Shown here: positions 1 through 7,400 of the stretch, piece by piece
Layout of the letters: each line of letters begins with the position of its first letter
Position numbering within the stretch: position 1 is the first letter of the stretch
Source: Flavobacteriales bacterium UBA1112
Lineage (GTDB): Bacteria > Bacteroidota > Bacteroidia > Flavobacteriales_D > Sanyastnellaceae
NCBI GenBank assembly: GCA_002313415.1
Contig: DCBH01000008.1
Coordinates: forward strand, 11,484 to 19,281
Reading direction: 5' to 3'
Length of the DNA stretch: 7,798 nt
Notes under the pieces: generated by a model
The model's input: the letters and a program-made list of their open reading frames with translations, nothing else
The model's database searches: none
Told to the model about the DNA's origin: nothing
Translations under genes and position numbers: made by a program

Positions 1-62
1 AAGGCAGTCAGCATGGTGTAAAACTACATGCCCACCGACCAAGTAAGTTGACCTTCTTCACG

Positions 63-70
63 TACATTTG
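63..70 (+). promoter_or_regulatory. Candidate Bacteroidota promoter -7 element
   Basis: The bases TACATTTG match the Bacteroidota primary sigma -7 consensus TAnnTTTG exactly. They lie 16 bases before the ATG at 87, so the leader would be very short. I see no good -33 TTTG at the usual spacing of about 19 bases; the nearest is a GTTG at 47-50, which is too close. If real, this element would drive the whole 87-4327 gene cluster. The operon could instead be read from further upstream, outside the window. Confidence 0.4.
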
Positions 71-86
71 ATAATGAGCTGCCGCC

Positions 87-350
87 ATGTCTAATTCCCG
101 GGAACAATTGTCTTCTCTGACCGAGGCTGTGAGTCGTCTAATCGATGCCTATACCGCATTGAAAGAGAGCAACAGCGAGTTGCTGTTGAAGCTGGATGCC
201 GCAGAGAAAGCATTGACTGAGGACCGACATAAAAGCAGCACCATTAACAATCAATCAACCCATTCGTCCCGGTCTCAAGGCTTAACTGCGGCTGATATGG
301 ATGCTTTGGTAGAAGAAATTGACTCTTGCATCGCTCTTCTCAAAAAATGA
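87..350 (+). CDS. Small coiled-coil protein upstream of ZapA
   Basis: This is an 87-residue cytoplasmic protein with no signal peptide or membrane segment. Residues 1-45 are heptad-like and rich in Leu, Glu and Lys, and read as a coiled coil. Residues 46-65 are a polar Ser/Asn/Thr/His linker. The C-terminus (about 70-87) is a short amphipathic helix ending in ALVEEIDSCIALLKK; a similar 'LV.EID.CI.LL' ending is familiar from small unnamed proteins encoded just before zapA in Bacteroidota (from memory). Its stop overlaps the zapA start by four bases (ATGA), so translation of the two is probably coupled. A role with ZapA at the division ring, perhaps like the coiled-coil protein ZapB, is inferred from position and shape only. 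No Shine-Dalgarno sequence is visible, which is normal in this phylum. The reading frame is convincing but the function is unknown. Confidence 0.85.
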   Translation: MSNSREQLSSLTEAVSRLIDAYTALKESNSELLLKLDAAEKALTEDRHKSSTINNQSTHSSRSQGLTAADMDALVEEIDSCIALLKK

Positions 351-652
351 GCAAAAACACCATGGAGAAACTTGACATCAGCTTAGGAGGCCGCTCTTAT
401 CCCCTGACGCTCTCACCCGATGAGGTGGACGTCGTCCAAGAAGCAGCGAAAGCTGTAGAGGCTCAAATTGCACAACTGAAGTCACAGTATGCCATCTCAG
501 ATCGCATCGACTTGATGGCCATGGCTGCATTGCAGATCGCTGTGCAAGCCCAAGCGTCGGGCAAGTCACCCAAGTCACAAGCGACCGCGGAAACGTCATG
601 GCCTTCGGAGCAAATCGAACATCTTCTTCAAAGAATCCAATCCGCATTATGA
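347..652 (+). CDS. zapA: Cell division protein ZapA
   Basis: This 101-residue protein matches the ZapA family, cytoplasmic proteins that bind and bundle FtsZ protofilaments at the division ring. Residues 8-20 (KLDISLGGRSYPL) are the N-terminal strand pattern 'I.I.GR.Y.L'. Residues 24-47 form the first helix, with the family's 'E...V..AA..V...I..L' spacing. 'D.IDLMAMAALQIA' at 52-65 is the hallmark D..D.LAMAALQ stretch. The remainder (about 70-101) is the coiled-coil dimerisation helix, shorter and more polar than in long ZapA proteins. I chose the ATG at 347 because it overlaps the previous stop as ATGA. An in-frame TTG at 326 would sit deep inside the preceding gene, and an ATG at 362 would only trim five residues. 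The gene is followed 31 bases later by rny, an order often seen in Bacteroidota. Confidence 0.92.
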   Translation: MSKNTMEKLDISLGGRSYPLTLSPDEVDVVQEAAKAVEAQIAQLKSQYAISDRIDLMAMAALQIAVQAQASGKSPKSQATAETSWPSEQIEHLLQRIQSAL

Positions 653-683
653 AAGCTGAGCTCAGGGAGCAACACAGCATACC

Positions 684-2216
684 ATGAATCCCATATTTGC
701 CGCAGCTGCCGGAGTCCTACTAGGAGGAGGCGGAAGCTACATTTTATTCTTTCTATTGCTCAAGGGCAAATCGCAAAAAATCATTCGCGATGCCAAACAG
801 CGGGGAGAAAACATCAAGGAGAAAAAAATCCTTCAGGCCAAAGAAAAATTCATCTCTCTCAAGGAGAAGCACGCCACCGAGCGAAAAGAATTGGATCGAA
901 AGCTGAATGATCGCGAGGAGCGCATCAAGCGCACCGAATCCAATCTTCAACGCACCATCGATCAAAACAAAAAAGAGGGGCGTCAAAACAAGAACGATCA
1001 AGAGAAACTTGACCAAGGGTTAACGGATCTCGAAAAGCGCGAAACAGAACTCAAAAATGATCACCAGAAGGTCATTGAAGCATTGGAGGGACTCAGCGGC
1101 ATGACCGCAGATGAAGCCAAATCGGAAATTTTAGAGCAAATCAAATCAGAGGCGAAATTCTTGGCAGCTTCACAGGCCCAGAAAATCATTGACGAGGCCA
1201 AAGAGAATGCCAGCGAACAGGCGAAGAAGATTGTGATTCAAACAATCCAGCGTGTTGCCACGGAGCACAGCATCGAAAACAGCACTTCCACAGTGCAACT
1301 CAAAAACGAAGATGTCAAAGGACGCATCATTGGTCGTGAAGGACGGAACATTCGTGCACTCGAAGCCGCGACAGGAGTAGAATTCATTGTCGATGACACT
1401 CCAGAGGCAATCATCCTGAGTTGCTTTGATCCCGTCCGAAGAGAAGTCGCACGTTTGGCTTTGAATCAACTCATGGCTGACGGCCGCATTCATCCTGGAC
1501 GCATCGAAGAGGTTGTGGCCAAAACGTCAAAGAAGATTGAGGAAGAAATAACTCAACATGGCAAGCGAACGGTCTTGGACCTCGGCATTCACAACATGAA
1601 CAACAAACTCGTGCGCATGGTGGGGCGCATGAAGTTTCGATCGTCGTATGGTCAGAATCTACTCCAGCACAGCCGAGAAGTTGCCAATCTCTGTGCGGCG
1701 ATGGCCGCGGAATTTGGTTTGGATGCGAAGGCAGCAAAAAGAGCAGGCCTTCTTCACGACATCGGAAAAGTAAGTGAAGAGGAAAGCGAATTGCCACACG
1801 CCATTCTCGGAATGAAAATTGCAAAGAGTGCCGGAGAAAATGACGATGTATGCAATGCAATCGGTGCCCACCATGACGAAATAGAAATGACCTCTCTTTT
1901 GTCTCCAATTATTCAGGTTTGCGACGGCATCAGCGGTGCACGACCAGGAGCCCGCAGGGAAATGGTTGAAGCCTACATCCAACGTTTGAAGGATCTTGAA
2001 AGCATCGCCATGAGATACACAGGCGTCAAAAAGGCCTTTGCAATTCAGGCCGGGCGCGAGTTGCGAGTCATCGTTGACAGCGGTCAAGTCAGTGATGTGG
2101 AATCTGACCACTTGTCTTTTGACATCAGTCAGCGCATCATGAATGACATGACTTACCCAGGTCAGGTTAAAGTAATCGTCATCCGCGAACGTCGGGCCGT
2201 AAGCATCGCGCGCTGA
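684..2216 (+). CDS. rny: Ribonuclease Y
   Basis: RNase Y is a membrane-anchored endoribonuclease that starts mRNA decay by cutting single-stranded, AU-rich sites. At 510 residues it is the usual family length. In order: one N-terminal membrane segment (about 4-26); a long, highly charged coiled coil (about 30-200); a KH RNA-binding domain with GRIIGREGRNIR at 213-224; then an HD phosphohydrolase domain. Metal ligands visible in the HD domain are H329 (LLQHS), H358-D359 (LLHDIGK), H396/H397 (GAHHDE) and D414 (VCDGISGARPG). The C-terminus ends in VIRERRAVSIAR, close to the usual 'V.VIRE.RAV..A.' ending. The stretch GKVSEEESELPHAILG differs from the Bacillus version, but I believe it is the common Bacteroidota form. 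It lies 31 bases after zapA, and its stop codon shares one base with the start of the next gene. All catalytic features are intact. Confidence 0.97.
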   Translation: MNPIFAAAAGVLLGGGGSYILFFLLLKGKSQKIIRDAKQRGENIKEKKILQAKEKFISLKEKHATERKELDRKLNDREERIKRTESNLQRTIDQNKKEGRQNKNDQEKLDQGLTDLEKRETELKNDHQKVIEALEGLSGMTADEAKSEILEQIKSEAKFLAASQAQKIIDEAKENASEQAKKIVIQTIQRVATEHSIENSTSTVQLKNEDVKGRIIGREGRNIRALEAATGVEFIVDDTPEAIILSCFDPVRREVARLALNQLMADGRIHPGRIEEVVAKTSKKIEEEITQHGKRTVLDLGIHNMNNKLVRMVGRMKFRSSYGQNLLQHSREVANLCAAMAAEFGLDAKAAKRAGLLHDIGKVSEEESELPHAILGMKIAKSAGENDDVCNAIGAHHDEIEMTSLLSPIIQVCDGISGARPGARREMVEAYIQRLKDLESIAMRYTGVKKAFAIQAGRELRVIVDSGQVSDVESDHLSFDISQRIMNDMTYPGQVKVIVIRERRAVSIAR

Positions 2217-3694
2217 TGACAGCTGAGGGACGTACGCCCTTGTGGGGGAATTCGCTCAGTTGGCAAGGCCTCAATGTTCTGCTGCAGGTCGTTCTGCAAC
2301 TCATCTACATCCGTATTCTGGCTGAACTCCTGACCAAAGAGGACTTCGGCATCATGGCAATTTCCCTCATCGTGGTCGGTGTAGTGGAGATTTTCGCACA
2401 AGTGGGTATCGGCCCTTCTGTTGTTCAATACAGCGGCCTAACCTCGGAACACAAGGCCTCTGCTTGGTGGTTCAGTACAGTCCTTGGCTTCATCTTCTTT
2501 GGCATCATGTTCGTTGTCGCGCCAGATGTAGCTCAGCACTACGGCGAACCGACTATCCGGCCTGTACTGCGCTGGATCTCGCTGAGTTTCGTAATCTCTG
2601 GCATCAGTGTGGTGTCACGCAGCTTGCTCGTACGAGACATGAACTTCAAAATCCTGACGGGTTGTGCCCTTGCGGGTATGCTCCTTGGCAACCTCGGTGT
2701 GGGACTGTTCTTGGCCTACAATGGCGCGGGGGTTTGGGCGTATGTAAGTGCCCTGTTGGTGCAAAACCTTGTGCTTAGTCTCGGCTATTTGTGGTGTGCT
2801 CGAATTCCAATTCTCCTCGGTTTCAACATCTCAAAACTGCAACAGATGCTGGGCTATGGACTTCGCAGTACGGCGTTCAACTTGTTGACCTACGCCTCTG
2901 CCAAGATTGACCTGTACCTCGTGGGTGAAAGGCTGACGACAAGCCAAACTGGCTTGTACGACCGAGCTTTGCATCTCATGGGGCAGCCCATCACGGTACT
3001 GGGCAAACTCGGTGACAGTGTCCTATTCAGCGGACTGTCAAGCATCCAAAACGACGAAGTCCAAACGCGTCAAGTCACCCTACGAGCCATGCATTTGGTC
3101 TCGCTTGTCACCATCCCCCTCGCCTCGGCTCTCGTGATCCAATCCGAGGGTGTCACATGGCTTTTTCTTGGAGACCCATTTTCAGAGGCCGCCCCTGTGG
3201 TTCAAATTCTCTTTGCAGCAGTGGCATTTCGAGCATTGACCAAATTGGGTGATTCCAACCTTCGCGCGATGGATGGGTTGCGTGCGGGAATCGGCATTAA
3301 AATCATGTTTTTCTCAGCTGTTGGAATGGGAGCTTATGCTGCCCTCGATCAAGGTTTAGGTTTGCGTGGCACGGCATGGGCCGTTGTAGGGGCTTCAGCC
3401 CTTCAATGGGTTCTCACCACGGGATGGGTCATGCAGCGACTTAGACTTAACCTGGTTCAATTGGGCACTTCACTCCGTGCGGGCGTTGCCATGGCAATTG
3501 TCACATCCGGATTGATGATGATGTTGCCCTTGACTTGGTGGTTGGAAGCTGCTTTGTCTGCAGCTCTGGGAGCTTCACTGCTGCTCCTCTACCCCTCTTG
3601 GATTGCACCACATTGGACAGACCCCAATGGCGACCTGCGTTCTATCCTTGCTCAGCGACTTCCTTCAGGACTGCGGTCACGATGGCTCATGTGA
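2216..3694 (+). CDS. Wzx-type lipopolysaccharide/oligosaccharide flippase (MOP superfamily)
   Basis: This 492-residue, strongly hydrophobic integral membrane protein belongs to the polysaccharide transporter branch of the MOP superfamily. Members flip lipid-linked oligosaccharides across the inner membrane for O-antigen, capsule or exopolysaccharide assembly. About 12-14 membrane segments can be read, the first near residues 18-36 (after a short N-terminus with GNSLSWQGLNVLLQ), the next near 44-65, 87-103, 120-135 and 148-167, and the last near 421-440 and 443-460. Family-like signatures are FGIMA (44-48), the GIGPSVVQY stretch (64-72), and the central loop GLYDRALHLMGQPI (246-259) followed by VLFSGLSSIQND (269-280), which resembles WzxC-type exporters. 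The ATG at 2216 overlaps the rny stop as TGATG, so it is probably translated by reinitiation. No glycosyltransferase or polymerase genes lie beside it in this window, so its sugar substrate cannot be inferred. Confidence 0.88.
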   Translation: MTAEGRTPLWGNSLSWQGLNVLLQVVLQLIYIRILAELLTKEDFGIMAISLIVVGVVEIFAQVGIGPSVVQYSGLTSEHKASAWWFSTVLGFIFFGIMFVVAPDVAQHYGEPTIRPVLRWISLSFVISGISVVSRSLLVRDMNFKILTGCALAGMLLGNLGVGLFLAYNGAGVWAYVSALLVQNLVLSLGYLWCARIPILLGFNISKLQQMLGYGLRSTAFNLLTYASAKIDLYLVGERLTTSQTGLYDRALHLMGQPITVLGKLGDSVLFSGLSSIQNDEVQTRQVTLRAMHLVSLVTIPLASALVIQSEGVTWLFLGDPFSEAAPVVQILFAAVAFRALTKLGDSNLRAMDGLRAGIGIKIMFFSAVGMGAYAALDQGLGLRGTAWAVVGASALQWVLTTGWVMQRLRLNLVQLGTSLRAGVAMAIVTSGLMMMLPLTWWLEAALSAALGASLLLLYPSWIAPHWTDPNGDLRSILAQRLPSGLRSRWLM

Positions 3695-3708
3695 TGTTGT
3701 GAACTTTT

Positions 3709-3715
3709 GAGGAAG
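3709..3715 (+). promoter_or_regulatory. Purine-rich ribosome binding site for the glutathione peroxidase gene
   Basis: GAGGAAG lies just before the ATG at 3719 and is the clearest Shine-Dalgarno-like run in the plus-strand operon. It argues for the ATG at 3719 over the in-frame TTG at 3707, which lies on the wrong side of it. It also argues against the ATGs at 3734 and 3740, which are too far away. The 3-5 base spacing is slightly short. Confidence 0.45.
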
Positions 3716-3718
3716 TGG

Positions 3719-4327
3719 ATGCGTTTCTTCCCCATGCAGATGACATCTACTTTTATGTTTGCCGCGATTGCGGTGTTTGGGGCGACAGGACTTGTGGCTT
3801 GGAACAGCATCAACGCCAACGTTTGGCATCATCCCTCAACTCCCGTGACCTCTTTTTACGACCTCGAAGCTGAAACCCTAGAAGGCGAAGCCTACCCTTT
3901 TTCACAATTGAAAGGAAAGCGTGTGATTGTAGTGAATACCGCATCTCGATGTGGTTACACATCGCAATACAAAACCCTCGAAAAACTTCACGAGCGCTAC
4001 AAAAACAATGGCCTCGTCGTGTTGGGCTTTCCTTGCAATCAATTTGGCATGCAAGAGCCGGGATCTTCAAGCGCCATTCGCGAGTTCTGCACCCGGAACT
4101 ATGGTGTCACCTTTCAAATGATGTCCAAGGTCAAAGTAAAGGGCGAGGAACAACACCCCGTCTACGCTTGGTTGACTCAAAAGGCACTGAACGGCTCAGG
4201 CGACCACAGGGTACGTTGGAATTTCTCCAAATTTTTGGTTAATGAGCGAGGTGAATTGACCGCAGCTTTAAACAGCGGCGCCGACCCACTGGGTGACGAA
4301 ATCATTGCCTTTGCGGAAGGCAAGTGA
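3719..4327 (+). CDS. gpx: Cys-type glutathione peroxidase (probably thioredoxin-dependent), exported or membrane-anchored
   Basis: This 202-residue protein reduces hydrogen peroxide and lipid hydroperoxides. Numbering from the ATG at 3719, the catalytic tetrad is complete: C78 in NTASRCGYTSQY (Cys in place of selenocysteine), Q112 in GMQEPG, and W167-N168 in RWNFSKFLV. The family motif FPCNQFG is at 104-110. C124 in REFCTRNYG sits where the resolving cysteine lies in plant and yeast enzymes that use thioredoxin rather than glutathione, so thioredoxin is the likely reductant (inference from the family). Residues about 9-28 (TSTFMFAAIAVFGATGLVAW) form a hydrophobic N-terminal segment. It is either a signal peptide or an uncleaved anchor, and places the enzyme outside the cytoplasm or at the membrane; many bacterial relatives lack it. 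It lies 24 bases after the flippase and is the last gene before a strong terminator. The start is supported by GAGGAAG upstream. Confidence 0.94.
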   Translation: MRFFPMQMTSTFMFAAIAVFGATGLVAWNSINANVWHHPSTPVTSFYDLEAETLEGEAYPFSQLKGKRVIVVNTASRCGYTSQYKTLEKLHERYKNNGLVVLGFPCNQFGMQEPGSSSAIREFCTRNYGVTFQMMSKVKVKGEEQHPVYAWLTQKALNGSGDHRVRWNFSKFLVNERGELTAALNSGADPLGDEIIAFAEGK

Positions 4328-4346
4328 TTTGATTCTACAAAGACTT

Positions 4347-4379
4347 AAAAAAAGCGCCCTGAAAAGGAGCGCTTTTTTT
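4347..4379. terminator. Bidirectional intrinsic terminator with GAAA tetraloop
   Basis: AAAAAAAGCGC at 4347-4357 pairs perfectly with GCGCTTTTTTT at 4369-4379. The stem continues as CCT (4358-4360) with AGG (4365-4367), leaving one bulged A at 4368, and closes on a GAAA loop (4361-4364). Seven Us follow the GC stem on either strand, so it can end the plus-strand operon (stop at 4327) and the convergent minus-strand gene (stop at 4406). Confidence 0.9.
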
Positions 4380-4405
4380 GTTGTTGTCAAGGATACATTC
4401 TCATG

Positions 4406-7400
4406 TTACTCGTCGCAGTACGTGCCGTAGACGAGCAAAAAGTCCAGCAAATCATTCAACTGAACCAACCCGCTGCCATCCAAATCACCCGGACAAGAAC
4501 AATCGGCAAGGTCGAATTCACATGATCCGTCGTCATCCGTTGCTGCAGGATTGTAGTTGTTGGCAAGTTCATAGGTGCATCCGTTTTCTTCACACGACCC
4601 GTCGTCTTCTGTGGCTTCAGCGTCAAAATTGAGTGCACTGGGATTGGTACATCCGAGCACCTCATCCTCGTCGCATACACCATCATTGTCAACGTCATTC
4701 ACACAAGTGCCGTCACAATTGAAACCCTCCTCCGGAAACTGACAAGACCCGTCATTGAGCGTGGCCTCCGGATCAAAGTTGCATGCGGAAGATTCTGTGC
4801 ATCCGGCAATTCCAAAAATGCAAGAACCATCATCGTAGTCTGCTGCGGGGTCGTAATTGATGGCCTCATCTTCCGTGCAGCCACAAGAGTTGCCAAATCC
4901 ATCTGCATCATATGTGCCTTCACCCGCAAACGTCCAGCTTAATTTGAATTCACCCTGACCATCCCCATTCGGGAAGATTTGAGCATTGATGGAACCAAAG
5001 AGCGAACCTTCGCTGGTGATTTGCATGATCAACACACGACCTTCTACCCCAGCATTCGCATTGGATGCAAATCCCGCCACGTACCAAATTCCGCCCACTG
5101 AGTTCGTAATGTCCAAATCCACACCTCCACTTGTAAAAAAGTCCGCAATTGTCAGTGGCGATTCATCCGACTCAGCCAATTCTGGATTGAGTGCATCAGC
5201 TCCAGCCTCAGAAGCAGGGCCAGTAAGGCCAATGGTCGCATAAGAATCATCCGCCATTTCAGGGTACAAATTCACGAATGCAGATGCCAGTCCAGAGGCA
5301 TTCCACGAAGCATTTAACTCACTGTTGAAAATACCGGCAGGCGCTTGAATACGTAACTGCTCGTCATTGTTTCCATAGACAGCACTGAGTTTGTCGGATT
5401 CGTTGACCATGTTCACGTAAAAGCGGTATGTCATCAACTCTGACTGCACCGCAGGTGTGGCTTCAACACTCAAAGTGTAATCGGGCGCATCAAGACCTCC
5501 ACAGTCACAGAACACACAGGATTCATCATCAATGGTTGCGGAGTCATCATAGTTGCATGCTGCCTCATCCGTGCAACCTAGAATTTCCGAATCATCACAT
5601 ACACCGTTGTCATCCACATCCGATTCACAACCACCACCACACACGCCGAGGGCATCGAGCTGGTTACCTTCACAATCACAGTCGCCCTCTGGGATGTCGG
5701 AACATCCACACTCGTAGACGGCACCTGGACCATTGCAGATGCCGCAAGCATCGAGTTCACCAATGCAGTCGTCCTCGTCATCACAAATGCCGTCAGAATC
5801 GGCGTCTGCTGCGCAATCACCACCACACACGCCAATGGCGTCGAGCTGGTTGCCGTCACAATCGCAGTCGCCCTCGGGGATGTCCGAACATCCACAATCG
5901 TAGATGGCGCCGGGACCATCGCAGACGCCACACTCATCGATTACACCAACGCAGTCCTCTTGGTCATCACAAATGCCATTGGCATTGACGTCAGCAGGGC
6001 AATCACCACCACAAACGCCCACAGCATCTAGCTGGCTGCCGTCGCAGTCGCAGTCTCCTTCGATGATGTAGGTGCATGAATCGTCGTCGTAGGTTGCGAT
6101 TGGGTCATAGTTGCACGCATTGATGTCGGTGCAACCACACGATGCGTCAGGCTCTTCTCCACCAAATACCCCTTCCCCGTCAAAATCGACACTCAATTGT
6201 TGTTGGTCCGATCCAATGCCTAGCGGAAATACTTGATAGCTGATTTGACCTGAAATATCTCCAGCAGTCGTCACTTGCATGATCATCACGCGTCCATTCA
6301 CATCTGCCAATCCATTGGAGGCCGTGTTGAGGATGTACCAAGAGGCACCTGTTAACGTGTTGCTCTGAAGTAAAGTCGCTCCATCCTCCAAAAAGAATGG
6401 CGTGATTTGCTGTTCAGAATCTTCGACCACACTGGGGTCAGCGGCACCTTCCAATCCTGAGGTTGACGCAGGTCCATCCAACCCAATGGTTGCATAACTG
6501 TCCGAAGCCAATTCCGGAAAGGAAGGTAAAAATGCGGGATTGATTCCAGATGCGCTCCAACTCGAATTGAATGCACTGTTGTAAACTCCAGCGGGAGCCG
6601 CAACCTCAAGAATGGACTCGTTGTTTCCAAAAACCGCACTAAATCGATCACCATCCTCGGGAAGAGTCACGTAAAACCGATAAGTCGTAAGCCCTTCCAA
6701 CACAGCCGGTTCCCCCTCGACCACCAGTGTGTACGGCGTGGGAGGCCGCTGGCACGAACAATAATCACACGATCCATCGTCCTCACCAGCTGACGCGTCA
6801 AAATTGCACGCCAAGGCATCTGTACACCCCACTTCCAATTCATCGCAGACACCATCGTTATCCGCATCATTCAAACAATTGCCATCACAGTCTAGGAAAA
6901 GCCCTGGGAAAACGCACGACCCGTCATCTATTGTGGCATCCAAATCATAATTGCAAGCCTCTTCATTGGTGCAGCCGGTTGCAGGTTCACCATCGCCCCC
7001 ATAGGTCCCCTCTCCATCGAAAGTCCACGACAGCAACTGTTGATTTTCTCCCTCACCCAATGGAAAAACTTGGGCATTGAAGGTGCCTGATACCGAGCCT
7101 GCAGTTGTCACCTGCATGACAAATACTCGCAAATCTTCTCCTGGCAAGCCGTTTGTGGCTGTATTCAAAATGTAGTAGGAGGCTCCCGTCAACGTGTTGC
7201 TCAACAACGAGGTCGCACCTGGATTGAGAAAGAATGGCGTGATGGGTTGATCGCTGTCCTCTACCACACTGGGGTCAGCAGCTCCCTCCATTTCAGACGA
7301 CGATGCAGGGCCTTCAAGCCCAATTGTGGCATAGGTGTCATCCACCAAATCAGGGAACACCGAGATAAATGCCGGGTTGATCCCCGATGCATTCCAACTT

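Noticed and set aside
11..31. Imperfect inverted repeat GCATG...CATGC as a terminator of an upstream gene
   Set aside because: The stem is short and bulged with no following U-tract, and no coding end can be recognised before it.
326..346. TTG start extending ZapA by seven residues
   Set aside because: It lies inside the preceding coding region and adds no family-like sequence; the ATGA overlap at 347 is the more usual arrangement.
653..683. 6S RNA or another small RNA between zapA and rny; also the palindrome CTGAGCTCAG at 656-665
   Set aside because: The gap is only 31 bases, too short for 6S RNA, and a 10-base palindrome with no loop or U-tract is likely chance.
3707..3718. TTG start extending the glutathione peroxidase by four residues
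   Set aside because: The GAGGAAG ribosome binding site lies after this codon and before the ATG at 3719.
5428..5988. Long plus-strand frame rich in His and Arg opposite the repeat protein
   Set aside because: It is the antisense shadow of the Cys/Asp tandem repeats; its low-complexity His/Arg composition is what the complement of those codons gives.
5516..6136. CRISPR-like or non-coding repeat array
   Set aside because: The repeats are 186 bases long, direct and in frame within an open reading frame, with no unique spacers.
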